Part shown: one piece after another, positions 37,961 to 48,286 of the stretch | Numbering within the stretch: the first letter of the stretch is position 1 | How the letters are laid out: each line of letters begins with the position of its first letter | NCBI GenBank assembly: GCA_019096065.1 | Contig: JAGUCH010000006.1 | Coordinates: 950,001 to 1,014,000, forward strand | Source of the DNA: Paracyclopina nana | Lineage: Eukaryota; Arthropoda; Copepoda; Cyclopoida; Cyclopettidae | Reading direction: 5' to 3' | Length of the DNA: 64,000 bases | Translations under genes and position numbers: made by a program | The notes under the pieces: generated by a model | Databases searched by the model: none | Seen by the model: only the letters and a program-made list of their open reading frames with translations | Told to the model about the DNA's origin: nothing

Positions 37961-38969
37961 GCCTTTGAATTCACATTTTGTAATGGCTTGTGAGCTCACA
38001 ACTTGAGAATGGCTTACTTACCTGATAATATGAGACTGATTTTTCTTGTTTTTTCAGGTGCACTTGAATTATTGTTGAGATCATCAGCTTTAATTTGGAC
38101 CAATGCATGCGGTTGGATTCTTGTTTGCGCATTGATTAGAGCAAAACATATCTTGTGGAATACATGTTCTGCCCATGAAGTTAAGCAATGTGCTCTATTC
38201 AAGACCAACTGTGGATTTGAAGCCATGGACTCCTCTTATTAACTTCTTTGTTTTGCTATGCATTCACATATATCATTTAAATTTACGTGTAGTAGATGAT
38301 AATAAACATTTTGGCCATAATGGACTTTTTAATTCATTGATCCCAAATTATTCCATACATAATCCTGTGAATTACATTTTAATGTTAGCCAATTAAAGTG
38401 CAATGTGGAAGTCTTTATCTTGACTTGTATTTCAATGAATTATTCATGCATGTAAACCACTTTATTTTTGAACTTAAAGACTTTACACTAAAAAATCTCA
38501 AATGAGCAAATTTTTAATTTTAGTAAGTTTTTATAAGAGTGTTTCAAAAGTTGCTTCTATTATTGTATTTCTTCCACATGTGTGAAGTAGCTGACCAAGC
38601 TGTATCAATTATTTCACAATCTACTACAAGAGTAACACACTTTCATATTTTTTTTCTTTTTTACTTAAAAGATGGTATGACTGACTATTAAATAAAAACG
38701 CTCATCTGAATTATGAAATTAAAATTTTTAGTTTGTTGGAAAATGAGTGTATCACAAGTTGTTGGATTTTTTCAAATTTCTTCAACATGTGGAATAGGTG
38801 AATAGTGCAAAATATGGAATCATGTATTTCACTAGTTCTAGACTTGTGGAATGGGTGTGGAATGCTTGATTAAAAAATGAATTTTGCCCAAAAAATTCAA
38901 TGAGTGGATGATAGGAAGGGTCTAATAGGGTGATGCGTTGAAATGGGTGTGGAATAGGTGATGTTTGAA

Positions 38970-41860
38970 ATCACGCCAAACAGTATACGGTTTACCCCCA
39001 GTTTTGTCTGGTGGGGACACAATTAAGCAAGGAGGTCTCCATCAGCTGGCATGTTCCTCAAGATCTGCATGCATCAGTAATAGGTCGTACAGGGGATTTT
39101 TAGCTATTTCGCAGCCCCAATGTCCTTGGAAGTGTGAGCAACAATCAATCAGCTTGCATGGAGGCATTCACAGCTAGAAAATTGGGTCTTCTTGCAGAAC
39201 AATGCTCGAAGGCTGCTCATTGATTGGAGAAACCTACTTCTGGCTTATCTGCACACGCGATTGCAACCCAGCAATGTATTTATTCTAGAAGAGCATGAAT
39301 TTTTAACGCAGTCTACGTATATATACTACAATACTTTTGCTCGTTGCGTGCAGAGGAAGAAGGAAGATTACTTAAACAAATTGCATGCTTGTACTAAATG
39401 CAGCCTTTATGCTATACAGTGTACAATATATACGAGTAGGACAAATCAGTCTTGATGCTCATACGTCTTTATACTCCAGGGGGTATATCAATTCAGATCC
39501 ATTATTGCAAGCGTAATATACTACGTAAAATCACATATTCTCGTAGCATTTGATGCCTTTTGCATTTATCAAATCCGCTACAGAAGACCTTTGACTCTCC
39601 ATAAAATCAAGTATACCACAAAGTCATGCTCTATTCTTGTAGCATGAGCTACAGCAGATCATCGTCGATTCTAGCATGCAAAACTAGGCCAATCTATACC
39701 CAATATAGCATACAAGTTTGTGAGGGCTCATCTTAATAGCAAAAGCCCGAGGGCATAAACATATTGATTTTTTTTCGCGCCCCACTTTTTTTTACTTGCC
39801 AGGCCACCTTTGGTTTTTGTTGTGATTGATCGAGTAAAGCCATTTATTACACAGAATTACTCTTATGTAGTTAGTTTTGCAGCTGGCTAGTTTATCATAC
39901 AAAAGAAAATAAGGCATCATTAACCAATCCTTCCACAACAATGCAACGATCGTGTTTGTGACCGCGCACCAATGTGCCAATATAGATTAAACCAACATTT
40001 GTGAAAGCCATTCCATTCAAACTGAGGAAGTAATTGGCAATCGTCATAATTTATTGCTATGTGTATCATGTGATCGAGCAGCAGCCATCTGTGAACTCTT
40101 TAAAGTCCACATCTGCTCGCACGCGCGTCCAAGACAAATAGCATAGACTATGTGACCAATTTCAAGGTATCTGCCATAAAAACGATTCAATTTCCCTTTC
40201 AAATTTTATCTTTCACGCCCACTAATAGTATTTTAGGAATTTGACTACGTACGTTGTGTATGGGCGTGGTTACTGCTTTTTGACGCCATAAAACGAGTTT
40301 ACAAGCTCCTGGCCTTAAAAAAAATTTGTTGGAAAAAAAATCTGTCACAGCAAAGGAAGTTTTAGCCCCCAGCCAACCAATATAATGGTGGTAGAAGTTT
40401 GCCATGAAAGAAAACATATCGAGAAAAAGAGCTGTCAAATTCGAAGGTTTTTGTTCTTCAAAAGCACGAAGAACGGGGGGTAAAATCCACTTCTATATTA
40501 CTTTATTCTGGGTGAGCAAATAGGACTCTTTTTGTGTGTGCAACGTTTCAGAAAATTCGATCTTCCACATTTGGGGGCAAGTAAGCTGCTGCCTTTATCT
40601 CCGTGAAGAAGGGTGGCTAAGTTTCGAGTTGTCTAAAGAGCCTAACTTTCCTCAATATGCATAGATTAATGTGGATTTTATACTCGCGCGCGTGGATGTG
40701 TGAGCTATATGGAAGAATCATTAGTTTTGTTTGCTCGCGCGGATCTGCTACAGACTGCAACAAACACATCCATAAATACATCGTATATACATATGACAAA
40801 TAGATGATGCGCAGGAGAAATTAATGCGTTTGCATCCTGGCCGCCAAATATGATGATTTATCAGAGGTTGCTAGGTGACTCTCAATAGAGATCATTAGAG
40901 GCTTCGATGCTTGTCTTTCCCCGTATGTCAGTATCTTTAGCATAATTGAATGAGACAAAGTTTCTAGCTGCCTGTATACAACAGCATATATTCTGTATCG
41001 GAATAATGGTGGTGGAACTTGTATTCCTGTTCAGCCAGAAGCCTCATTTGCTTACATATCACATAGATATTGAAGTGGCTTTCCTATTAGTGCTTATGGA
41101 ATATTATTACTAAATAGTATTTGATATGATTTTTGCCTCCAACTTTTTTCTTTCCAGAAATCACTTACGGTTTGTGTCACAGCCACTTTTTGTTAGCCTG
41201 TCAAATCATAGTATCTTTTTGTAAATATTGGCCAATAATGTAGTGATATATCCTGATATGTATTCCAAGCTGTTGGTCACGATACCACCATATTTTACGA
41301 GTGCACGCAATGACCGTTTTTGTATTATAAGTACATTATGCTCCATTTATTGAGTTGCCCTGCATAAAAGGGAAAAGCATGCGTCATTTTTAGTCACATC
41401 ACGAAAATGACCTCTTTTCTATTAGACCATGCAAGGTCTTTCTCGATACTATGAGAAATTCTGACAAAAAAGCCTAATTAAGCCAGATAATTAGGCTCTA
41501 TTATTGCTGTCAATGGAGGAGTAGCCTTCTGCCAAATGAGGCCACTTTTGAAAGCATATCAACTATCTTTTTTTGACATGAAAGCTGCACACTCAATCTT
41601 GCGCAGATATGCTCTATTTCCGCAAGGTCGCACGTTTTTAAGCACATTACATCTCAGGATCTAAGAATTAATAAAAAAGACAGTAAAAATTAAAAAAGTT
41701 TGTTGATAAAACCCTATCGCGACTTTCTTATGAGAAATGCGCATAAACTGCTTAATCAAAGCTTGGCTGGTCTTTTGTGGCTTCCAATGATATAATAACA
41801 TCGTATATTAAGAAAAGAAGTTTTTTCAAGAGGAATGACACAATCCGATTAGGAGAAGCA
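38970..41860. other. Intergenic DNA, no gene recognised
   Basis: AT-rich sequence with frames below 90 codons on both strands, none resembling a known family. Possible regulatory DNA or decayed repeats cannot be excluded. I see no RNA gene. Confidence 0.45.
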
Positions 41861-41934
41861 TTCGAGTGCATCCTGCTCCCAGATTTATCACAAGTTTCCT
41901 CAGTAAGAATCACACACAACTTTTCGAACAGAAG

Positions 41935-42247
41935 ATGAGTCCCAATAATAATCGCCGTCGTGTAAATCTGGACTCTATGATTTCATCAGAGTTGAGCTGG
42001 AATCCTCGGGCCAATTTCACGTCATCGTCGAAACATTCCGAAAATGGTGCTCGGCCTACTTGCATGGGCATTTGGAAATACGTCCAGCAATCAAAAGTGA
42101 TCGTTTTCTGCTTCAAATGCCTAGTAGTGATTGGGGTCTTTGCAGCTGGATTTTGCTTGGGAAGTTTGTTTGAAGCCACCTATCATCAAAATTGCAGCGA
42201 TAGCAATGGCACACTTACACCGAAGCAACTGTTTGGCTCAACAGCAG
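41935..42247 (+). CDS. Possible first exon of a single-pass membrane protein
   Basis: An ATG at 41935 (a further in-frame start codon lies upstream at 41866) opens about 105 codons that end in GCAG followed by GTGAAC, a fair donor at 42248. The N-terminal part is polar and basic (starts MSPNNNRRRV). Residues about 54-78 are a strong membrane segment (core VIVFCFKCLVVIGVFAAGF), followed by potential N-glycosylation sites NCS and NGT, as in a type II membrane protein. Read-through ends at a TAA near 42306. No following exon could be joined in frame, although short protein-like frames lie downstream (42310-42400). The family is not recognised. It could be an orphan exon, a pseudogene fragment or chance. 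Confidence 0.35.
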
Positions 42248-42582
42248 GTGAACGCGATTCTCATGCACACCAAAGGCAAGATCGACCATTTCCTTCGATC
42301 CTCTAAGAATGAAACTATCGCGATTCTAGCAGTGAAGTGATTACTTTGTGCGGAGATAATGAGGCTGAAAACAATTGCTTCCGACTCACGAGAACCATAT
42401 GGGTTAGACATTAATCATTATAAGCCTATATAGTAGTAATAATAATTTGGGGCCCAGCACAAAGTTAGAAACTTTCTACGAAGATTTATACATTTTTAAA
42501 TAGCTAGCTGACCCGCGGCCATTATTCACTCGCTGCAATTTAGAGCGACGCCATTTTTCATAAAAGTAATGCTGCGTTCATG

Positions 42583-43384
42583 GGGAATACTGTAAAAAGT
42601 CCGCAATGTCAAAAGTCCTTATATATAAAATCCTCATGTAAAAAGTCCTAATATATGAAGTCCTAATGTAAAAAGTCCTGATGTAAAAAGTACACTCTAC
42701 AAAGACTATTTTTGTACAGATATCAATAATTCTTTGATAAAACATTAATGCATGCATTTAATTTGTGAAACAAAGTTACCGATGCTGCTTTGATTGAATA
42801 ATGTTTGGCTTATCAATGAAAGAGTCTTCTGTATTTATTCGCTTTTTCTGACTTTGTTCAATTGGAAATTGGCTACTTTGTAAAACAGGGCTGAAGTCCA
42901 ATGTATCTTCAGTTCCCTGTTCAAGTTCATTGGCCTTATGGACTGGTAATGGCTTTATGGACTGGTAATGGGAATTAATAAACTAAAAATTAGTAAAAAA
43001 AATTTTTTGGGTCAGCCTTTCCACAAATTCAAGTCTTAAGGCTTCATAGATCTTCATTAAAGATTTAATAGGATCCTTTAGAATCTCATCCCTCAAATGA
43101 TTGCATCAGTACCATTTGATATTCCCTTGAGCAGAACACAATCCAAGAGTTAAAATTAGAATCACAAAAAGATATTGATAAACATTTTAATCTACTTGTA
43201 TTAAGGTTCATATTATTGTATTTATGGTCTTTTATAAAAATTGGGACTTTAGACATCCAGTCTTCACATAAAAGGACTTTTGATATCTGGTCTTTATTTG
43301 AGCGGACTTTTAGTATCTGGACTTTTTGCAACCGGACTTTTTTTATCTGGACATTTCACATCGCGGACTTTTTACAGTACATCC
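42583..43384. mobile_element. 802-bp non-autonomous DNA transposon with 8-bp target duplication
   Basis: CGTTCATG flanks the element at 42575-42582 and 43385-43392. The ends GGGAATACTGTAAAAAGTCC (left) and, on the other strand, GGATGTACTGTAAAAAGTCC (right) form inverted termini of about 22 bp. Both subterminal zones carry tandem AAAAAGTCC/GGACTTTT units in opposite orientation (42605-42700, 43235-43375). No transposase. The duplication can also be read as 7 bp because of a C ambiguity. hAT, Merlin and P groups make duplications of this size; the ends do not settle which. Confidence 0.85.
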
Positions 43385-43439
43385 CGTTCATGTACTACGT
43401 ACAAAGCGAAGGAAAAAATCTAGATTATTGAGAGTTATT

Positions 43440-44380
43440 TGTTTACATACATAATGATGAGAAAATGGCGATAATTTTTTTCTTTGTGGGGAAAAAGTTG
43501 TAACAATGCAAGGTCGTGTTTCAACATCAGCAGATATTGATTGAGCATTTTTTCATGCAAAATCAGCGCGTGGGTTTCCATGTGGGAAATACTGGAATTT
43601 GTCGTTCATGCATTTTTCTGAGTTGGTGCCGGCCTCGGGGCCATGTTTACAGCCGAAATTTGGCTATGAATGGGAAATAGGTGTCAATTTCATATGCCAT
43701 AATTTTTAGGCCTCACGCAACAGCAATCTGTAGTTGGCAACGGAAGCAACCTAGTCTACCCCACTAACCAAAATATTCGTAGTTAATCCCCGCTAACTCC
43801 AGTTGGAAATTCAATCGTGTCCAAATTGGTTAATTTTGACATACATCAATTCGTCTATGTCCATAGAGTACTCACATGTTATTTTTTTTGCTCTATCATA
43901 ATTAGTCTTTAAGATATTGAAATTTAAAATATTCAAATTGGCGACAAATTGGCGTACTCGAAGTCTTAAAAAAATTTTACTTAATCTTTAATTTTTTAAT
44001 TGTTATGAACTTTTCAGCTAATAATTCTGTCATTCATCATAATTTTTTTTTTAAAAACCTAAAAATCAATGTTACTATTTTTGGTATATTTAGTCGCAAT
44101 AAATGCAATTAAATTGCGATAAAATTGGCATTATTTTTTGTCACTATCAATATGCATCCATTTTACTTGAAATTGTTTAAAAGAAATGTATATTAACGCC
44201 AATTAGTTTACATTTTTAATTGTGAATTTTTTATCATTTCAATAACTTATTATTTTTACGTTTTTGTCAATTTTATCCCCACTAAATCCCTATTCTTTGG
44301 ATTTCATAGACTCCTATTTTTTTAGGACTGTCCTATTTGTCTGACTAAAAAAATATTCCGGTTTATTTCACAATTCTCCC
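43440..44380. other. AT-rich intergenic DNA before the 171-bp array
   Basis: No coding frame, RNA gene or clear repeat unit. The last 110 bp carry words like CACTAAATCCCTATT and TTTTTTTAGG that may be a decayed margin of the tandem array or of the transposon block to its right. Confidence 0.4.
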
Positions 44381-45690
44381 AATTTCGTAGGCACCTATTT
44401 TATCTGGACTTTGCCGCTTTTGCCAATAGCAAATCTGTCCCAACTCAATCGCCGCCATTTACTATTAGTGCCATTGCCCAATAGTCAATTGGCCAGATTG
44501 TCAAGTATAAAAAAACTGTACACTTTTTCCCAGCTAACTCCCCGTACTCCCAATTTCGTAGGCACCTATTTTATCTGGACTTTGCCACTTTTGCCAATAG
44601 CAAATCTGTCCCAACTCAATCGCCACCATTTACTATTAGTGCCATTGCCCAACAGTCAATTGGCCAGATTGTCAAGTATAAAAAAACTGTACACTTTTTC
44701 CCAGCTAACTCCCCGTACTCCCAATTTCGTAGGCACCTATTTTATCTGGACTTTGCCACTTTTGCCAATAGCAAATCTGTCCCAACTCAATCGCCACCAT
44801 TTACTATTAGTGCCATTGCCCAACAGTCAATTGGCCAGATTGTCAAGTATAAAAAAACTGTACACTTTTTCCCAGCTAACTCCCCGTACTCCCAATTTCG
44901 TAGGCACCTATTTTATCTGGACTTTGCCGCTTTTGCCAATAGCAAATCTGTCCCAACTCAATCGCCACCATTTACTATTAGTGCCATTGCCCAACAGTCA
45001 ATTGGCCAGATTGTCAAGTATAAAAAAACTGTACACTTTTTCCCAGCTAACTCCCCGTACTCCCAATTTCGTAGGCACCTATTTTATCTGGACTTTGCCG
45101 CTTTTGCCAATAGCAAATCTGTCCCAACTCAATCGCCACCATTTACTATTAGTGCCATTGCCCAACAGTCAATTGGCCAGATTGTCAAGTATAAAAAAAC
45201 TGTACACTTTTTCCCAGCTAACTCCCCGTTCTCCCAATTTCGTAGGCACCTATTTTATCTGGACTTTGCCACTTTTGCCAATAGCAAATCTGTCCCAACT
45301 CAATCGCCACCATTTACTATTAGTGCCATTGCCCAACAGTCAATTGGCCAGATTGTCAAGTATAAAAAAACTGTACACTTTTTCCCAGCTAACTCCCCGT
45401 TCTCCCAATTTCGTAGGCACCTATTTTATCTGGACTTTGCCACTTTTGCCAATAGCAAATCTGTCCCAACTCAATCGCCACCATTTACTATTAGTGCCAT
45501 TGCCCAACAGTCAATTGGCCAGATTGTCAAGTATAAAAAAACTGTACACTTTTTCCCAGCTAACTCCCCGTACTCCCAATTTCGTAGGCACCTATTTTAT
45601 CTGGACTTTGCCACTTTTGCCAATAGCAAATCTGTCCCAATTCAATCGCCACCATTTACTATTAGTGCCATTGCCCAATAGCCAATTGGC
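44381..45690 (+). repeat. 171-bp tandem array, about 7.7 copies, with one continuous open frame
   Basis: The unit starts AATTTCGTAGGCACCTATTT at 44381, 44552, 44723, 44894, 45065, 45236, 45407 and 45578, an exact 171-bp period. Copies are almost identical. I noted only five variable sites (such as GCCGCT/GCCACT, CAATAG/CAACAG, CCGTAC/CCGTTC). As 171 is divisible by 3 and one frame lacks stops, a 432-codon frame (44411-45709) crosses the array with a 57-residue peptide period. The peptide has no recognisable domain, no good start context and no intron/exon support, so I treat it as satellite-like. Confidence 0.95.
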
Positions 45691-45887
45691 CAGAATGAAA
45701 TTAGTGTAGCAGTTTCTTTTTGCTTACGCGTCAAGATTTGAACTTGTTTCCAATATTTGTTGAAATGCTTACGTTTCAAAATTGAAACTTGTTTCCAATA
45801 TTTGTGTATAACTTGTTATAGACAATACCTAACCTCAATTGGCCCATTCTTATGTGAACACAGTAAGAGTGTGGTCATTTGAACAAA

Positions 45888-46135
45888 ATGGATCCAAATG
45901 ATCGTAATAACGCATTTATGCTTTTTGCCGAAAATGTGCAGTTACGAATTGCGCAGCATTTAGCTAACCGACGTTTAAGGTATGTAAATTGTCAAAATTT
46001 GAATTCAAATTGATTTTAAATACTTTTTTTAATTATAGGGCTGCACAATTAAAGAATGAAGAAGTCAAAAGAAATATTCAATCTGTCAATTCTGAAATTG
46101 AAGCTTTGAATAACAGAGGAGACAATGTTGATTGA
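45888..46135 (+). CDS. Small two-exon gene, 62-residue helical protein
   Basis: Exon 1 is 45888-45979, ending before GTATGT. Exon 2 is 46039-46135 after TTATAG. The AG|G junction keeps the frame and gives 62 residues. The protein is charged and predicted helical (starts MDPNDRNNAFMLF; later EEVKRNIQSVNSEIEALNN, a short coiled coil), with no membrane segment. AATAAA follows 38 bases after the stop (46173-46178). It lies between the 171-bp array and the inverted repeats beside the transposase, pointing towards it. I infer it may be an accessory gene of the same transposon. No known homologue is recognised, and a short gene like this could be spurious. Confidence 0.5.
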
Positions 46136-46199
46136 GTTTAATTGAATTGATTTTCATTTCAATTTACGATTCAATAAACAATTTCGTAGCATTATGAAA

Positions 46200-47155
46200 A
46201 GTTACATGCTGGCATCAGCCGCGGTCAATGCTGAAAATCTCCTTCAGCCGTGGGCTTCTTTGCTGCAGCATCTCATATGCAGTCAACAGGAGGTCTGATG
46301 GCAGCAGTCATTAGTGGCATCAGCCGCGGTCAATGCTGAAAATTTCCTTCAACCGTGGGCTTCTTTGCTGCAGCGATCATCAGCGGCTTCAACCGGTCAA
46401 TGCTGAAAATTTCCTTCAACCGTCTGATGGAGGTCTGATGGCAGCAGTCATTAGTGGCATCAGCCGCGGTCAATGCTGAAAATTTCCTTCAACCGTTGGC
46501 TTCTTTGTGGCAGCGATCATCAGCGGCTTCAACCGGTCAATGCTGAATATCAGCAGCACATCATTTGTTGCCATCTAAATTAAAATTTAATTACAATCAA
46601 TTTTAAAAAATTGTAACATTTCTGTAACATACCATGCAGGTCAATGCTGAATATCTCCTCTTCAACAGGTGACATTGCCTCTGGTCAGGTTAGTTGGCAG
46701 CGTTCAACATTGCCATCAGCCACGGTCAATGCTGAAAATCTCCTTCAGCCGTGGGCTTCTTTGCTGCAGCGATCATCAGCGGCTTCAACCGGTCAATGCT
46801 GAATATCAGCAGCACATCATTTGTTGCCATCTAAATTAAAATTTAATTACAATCAATTTTAAAAAATTGTAACATTTCTGTGACATACCATGCAGGTCAA
46901 TGCTGAATATCTCCTCTTCAACAGGTGACATTGCCTCTGGTCAGGTTAGTTGGCAGCGTTCAACATTGCCATCAGCCGCGGTCAATGCTGAAAATCTCCT
47001 TCAGCCGTGGGCTTCTTTGCTGCAGCGATCATCAGCGGCTTCAACCGGTCAATGCTGAATATCAGCAGCACATCATTTGTTGCCATCTAAATTAAAATTT
47101 AATTACAATCAATTTTAAAAAATTGTAACATTTCTGTGACATACCATGCAGGTCA
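46200..47155 (+). repeat. 256-bp tandem repeats rich in GGTCAATGCTGAA
   Basis: The marker TCATTTGTTGCCATC occurs at 46561, 46817 and 47073, an exact 256-bp spacing. Each unit holds GGTCAATGCTGAA two to three times, CAGCGATCATCAGCGGCTTC, and an AT-rich hairpin around TTAAAATTTAATTAC. The left margin (46200-46550) has extra partial units. The motif recurs in reverse orientation at 47350-47551, so the block resembles the subterminal repeats that CACTA-type transposases bind. Confidence 0.9.
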
Positions 47156-47349
47156 ATTTCGTCGAATGTTAAGCCAAAATTTCCACAAGTGTTCGTACTC
47201 CAGTCCATGATGTAATTCATTCTTCGATCGTTGATTCAAAGTAAAAAGCAATTCAACCAATATTAATTGATTAGAAGTCCGTTGTGATCCGTTGGCTTGT
47301 AATGAAATTGTCATCGTCGAATTGCATCCGCAAAAGCTTCTTGTTCGTG

Positions 47350-47551
47350 TTGTTGGATTTGACGAAAAGGAGATATTCAGCATTGACCGGCAAGGTTGTT
47401 GGATTTGACGAAAAAGAGATATTCAGCATTGACCGGCAAGGTTGTAGGTTATGACGAAAAGGAAATTTTCAGCATTGACCGGCAATGTTGTTGGATTCGA
47501 CGAAAAGGAGATATTCAGCATTGACCGGCTGAAGCCGCTGATGATCGCTGT
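47350..47551 (-). repeat. 46-bp tandem repeats carrying TTCAGCATTGACCGG (inverse of the 256-bp block)
   Basis: Four 46-bp units begin TTGTTGGATTTGACGAAAAG at 47350, 47396, 47442 and 47488. Each has TTCAGCATTGACCGG, the reverse complement of CCGGTCAATGCTGAA in the 256-bp units. The last one continues into CTGAAGCCGCTGATGATCGC, the complement of the block at about 46371-46405. The region is therefore half of an inverted repeat about 1.2 kb across. Confidence 0.9.
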
Positions 47552-47887
47552 TGACTGCATAGGAGATGCAGCGGCGTGGTGAATCTTCAAGGCCACGAAT
47601 CACAGGCTTCTTTTTAATTGCCAGATCGATGTTCTTACAACAACCAGATGATACGCCAACAGATTTCTCATTTATGTTAGTCCTTGTATTGTGCCACGCG
47701 TAGTTGTTTACTTTGCTGGTTCGGCAAATAACCTCGATCTGTATTCTTTCTGGCTAATAACAACAATTATAAGGCAATTTTATTATTTTCTTTGTTTCAA
47801 TCAATTACTAAAATGAAAAGTACCACTGCATTAACAGTTGATAATAAATTTTATTCGAATTCATTTTCAGGAATTGCAATAACATAT

Positions 47888-48163
47888 TTATTTCTCTTCA
47901 TCACTATCCGTGACATAAACGATGGCTTTCTTCTTTGTTTCATACTTACTACGAACGCTGTTCTGCATTCGATAATAGTTTGTTATTGGCTCATCGTCCC
48001 ACTGTCTTTGAGGAGTTTCATCCATCGTTGTCGTTGTTGTTGGAGGAATAAACTTCTTTGCCGGAATGACATATCCAATTTTTGATTCAGCATTGCCAGC
48101 TAGTTTATTTAACTTGTATGTCAGTAACTTTCGCTTTTGTTCTTTATCTTCAACGTGATCCAT
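47888..48163 (-). CDS. 91-residue charged ORF beside the transposase
   Basis: An ATG at 48163 opens 91 codons ending at 47888. The protein is rich in Lys and Glu, has a PTTTTT stretch and ends in the acidic TDSDEEK; no membrane segment or known domain. The frame is open upstream to an acceptor TTTTTTCAG at 48222-48230, so it may be the last exon of a longer or alternatively spliced transposase transcript, or a downstream cistron of it. It is the second small frame in the block besides the gene at 45888. Function unknown. Confidence 0.4.
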   Translation of the reverse strand: MDHVEDKEQKRKLLTYKLNKLAGNAESKIGYVIPAKKFIPPTTTTTMDETPQRQWDDEPITNYYRMQNSVRSKYETKKKAIVYVTDSDEEK

Positions 48164-48286
48164 TTTATGTAAACAAATATGCGTACTGATTGGACGAATA
48201 CAGTTCAATTTTAGGTACAATCTGAAAAAACAAGTTAATTTTTGGTGAAACAAATAATCCATTTTAAGGCTTAATAGCATTTTTAT

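Larger units (their letters stand above)
32140..38960. repeat. Giant imperfect palindrome of about 6.8 kb (foldback element)
   Basis: The left arm (32140-35389) and right arm (35462-38960) are mirror-image in content. Outer parts contain CATTCCAC, CACTAGT and GTGGAATGGG words in opposite orientation. Middle parts are long degenerate arrays (33205-35010 left, 35880-37960 right) that are complements of each other. Inner parts match as inverted blocks, for example CAGAATCCAAAAATATCC near 35245 against GGATATTCATGGATTCTG near 35777, and the CTGAGA/TCTCAG blocks flanking the centre. The dyad lies near 35425. No transposase ORF is seen. It fits a very large foldback-type element or an inverted duplication with satellite expansion in both arms. 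The outer borders are approximate and no target duplication was found. Confidence 0.75.

Noticed and set aside
44411..45709. 432-codon open frame called as a protein
   Set aside because: It is produced by a 171-bp tandem array whose period is a multiple of three. There is no domain, no intron or promoter context and near-identical copies, so I list it as a repeat.
47792..48085. 97-codon plus-strand frame with hydrophobic segments
   Set aside because: It is antisense to the 91-residue frame and hydrophobic only because it complements a Lys/Glu-rich sequence.
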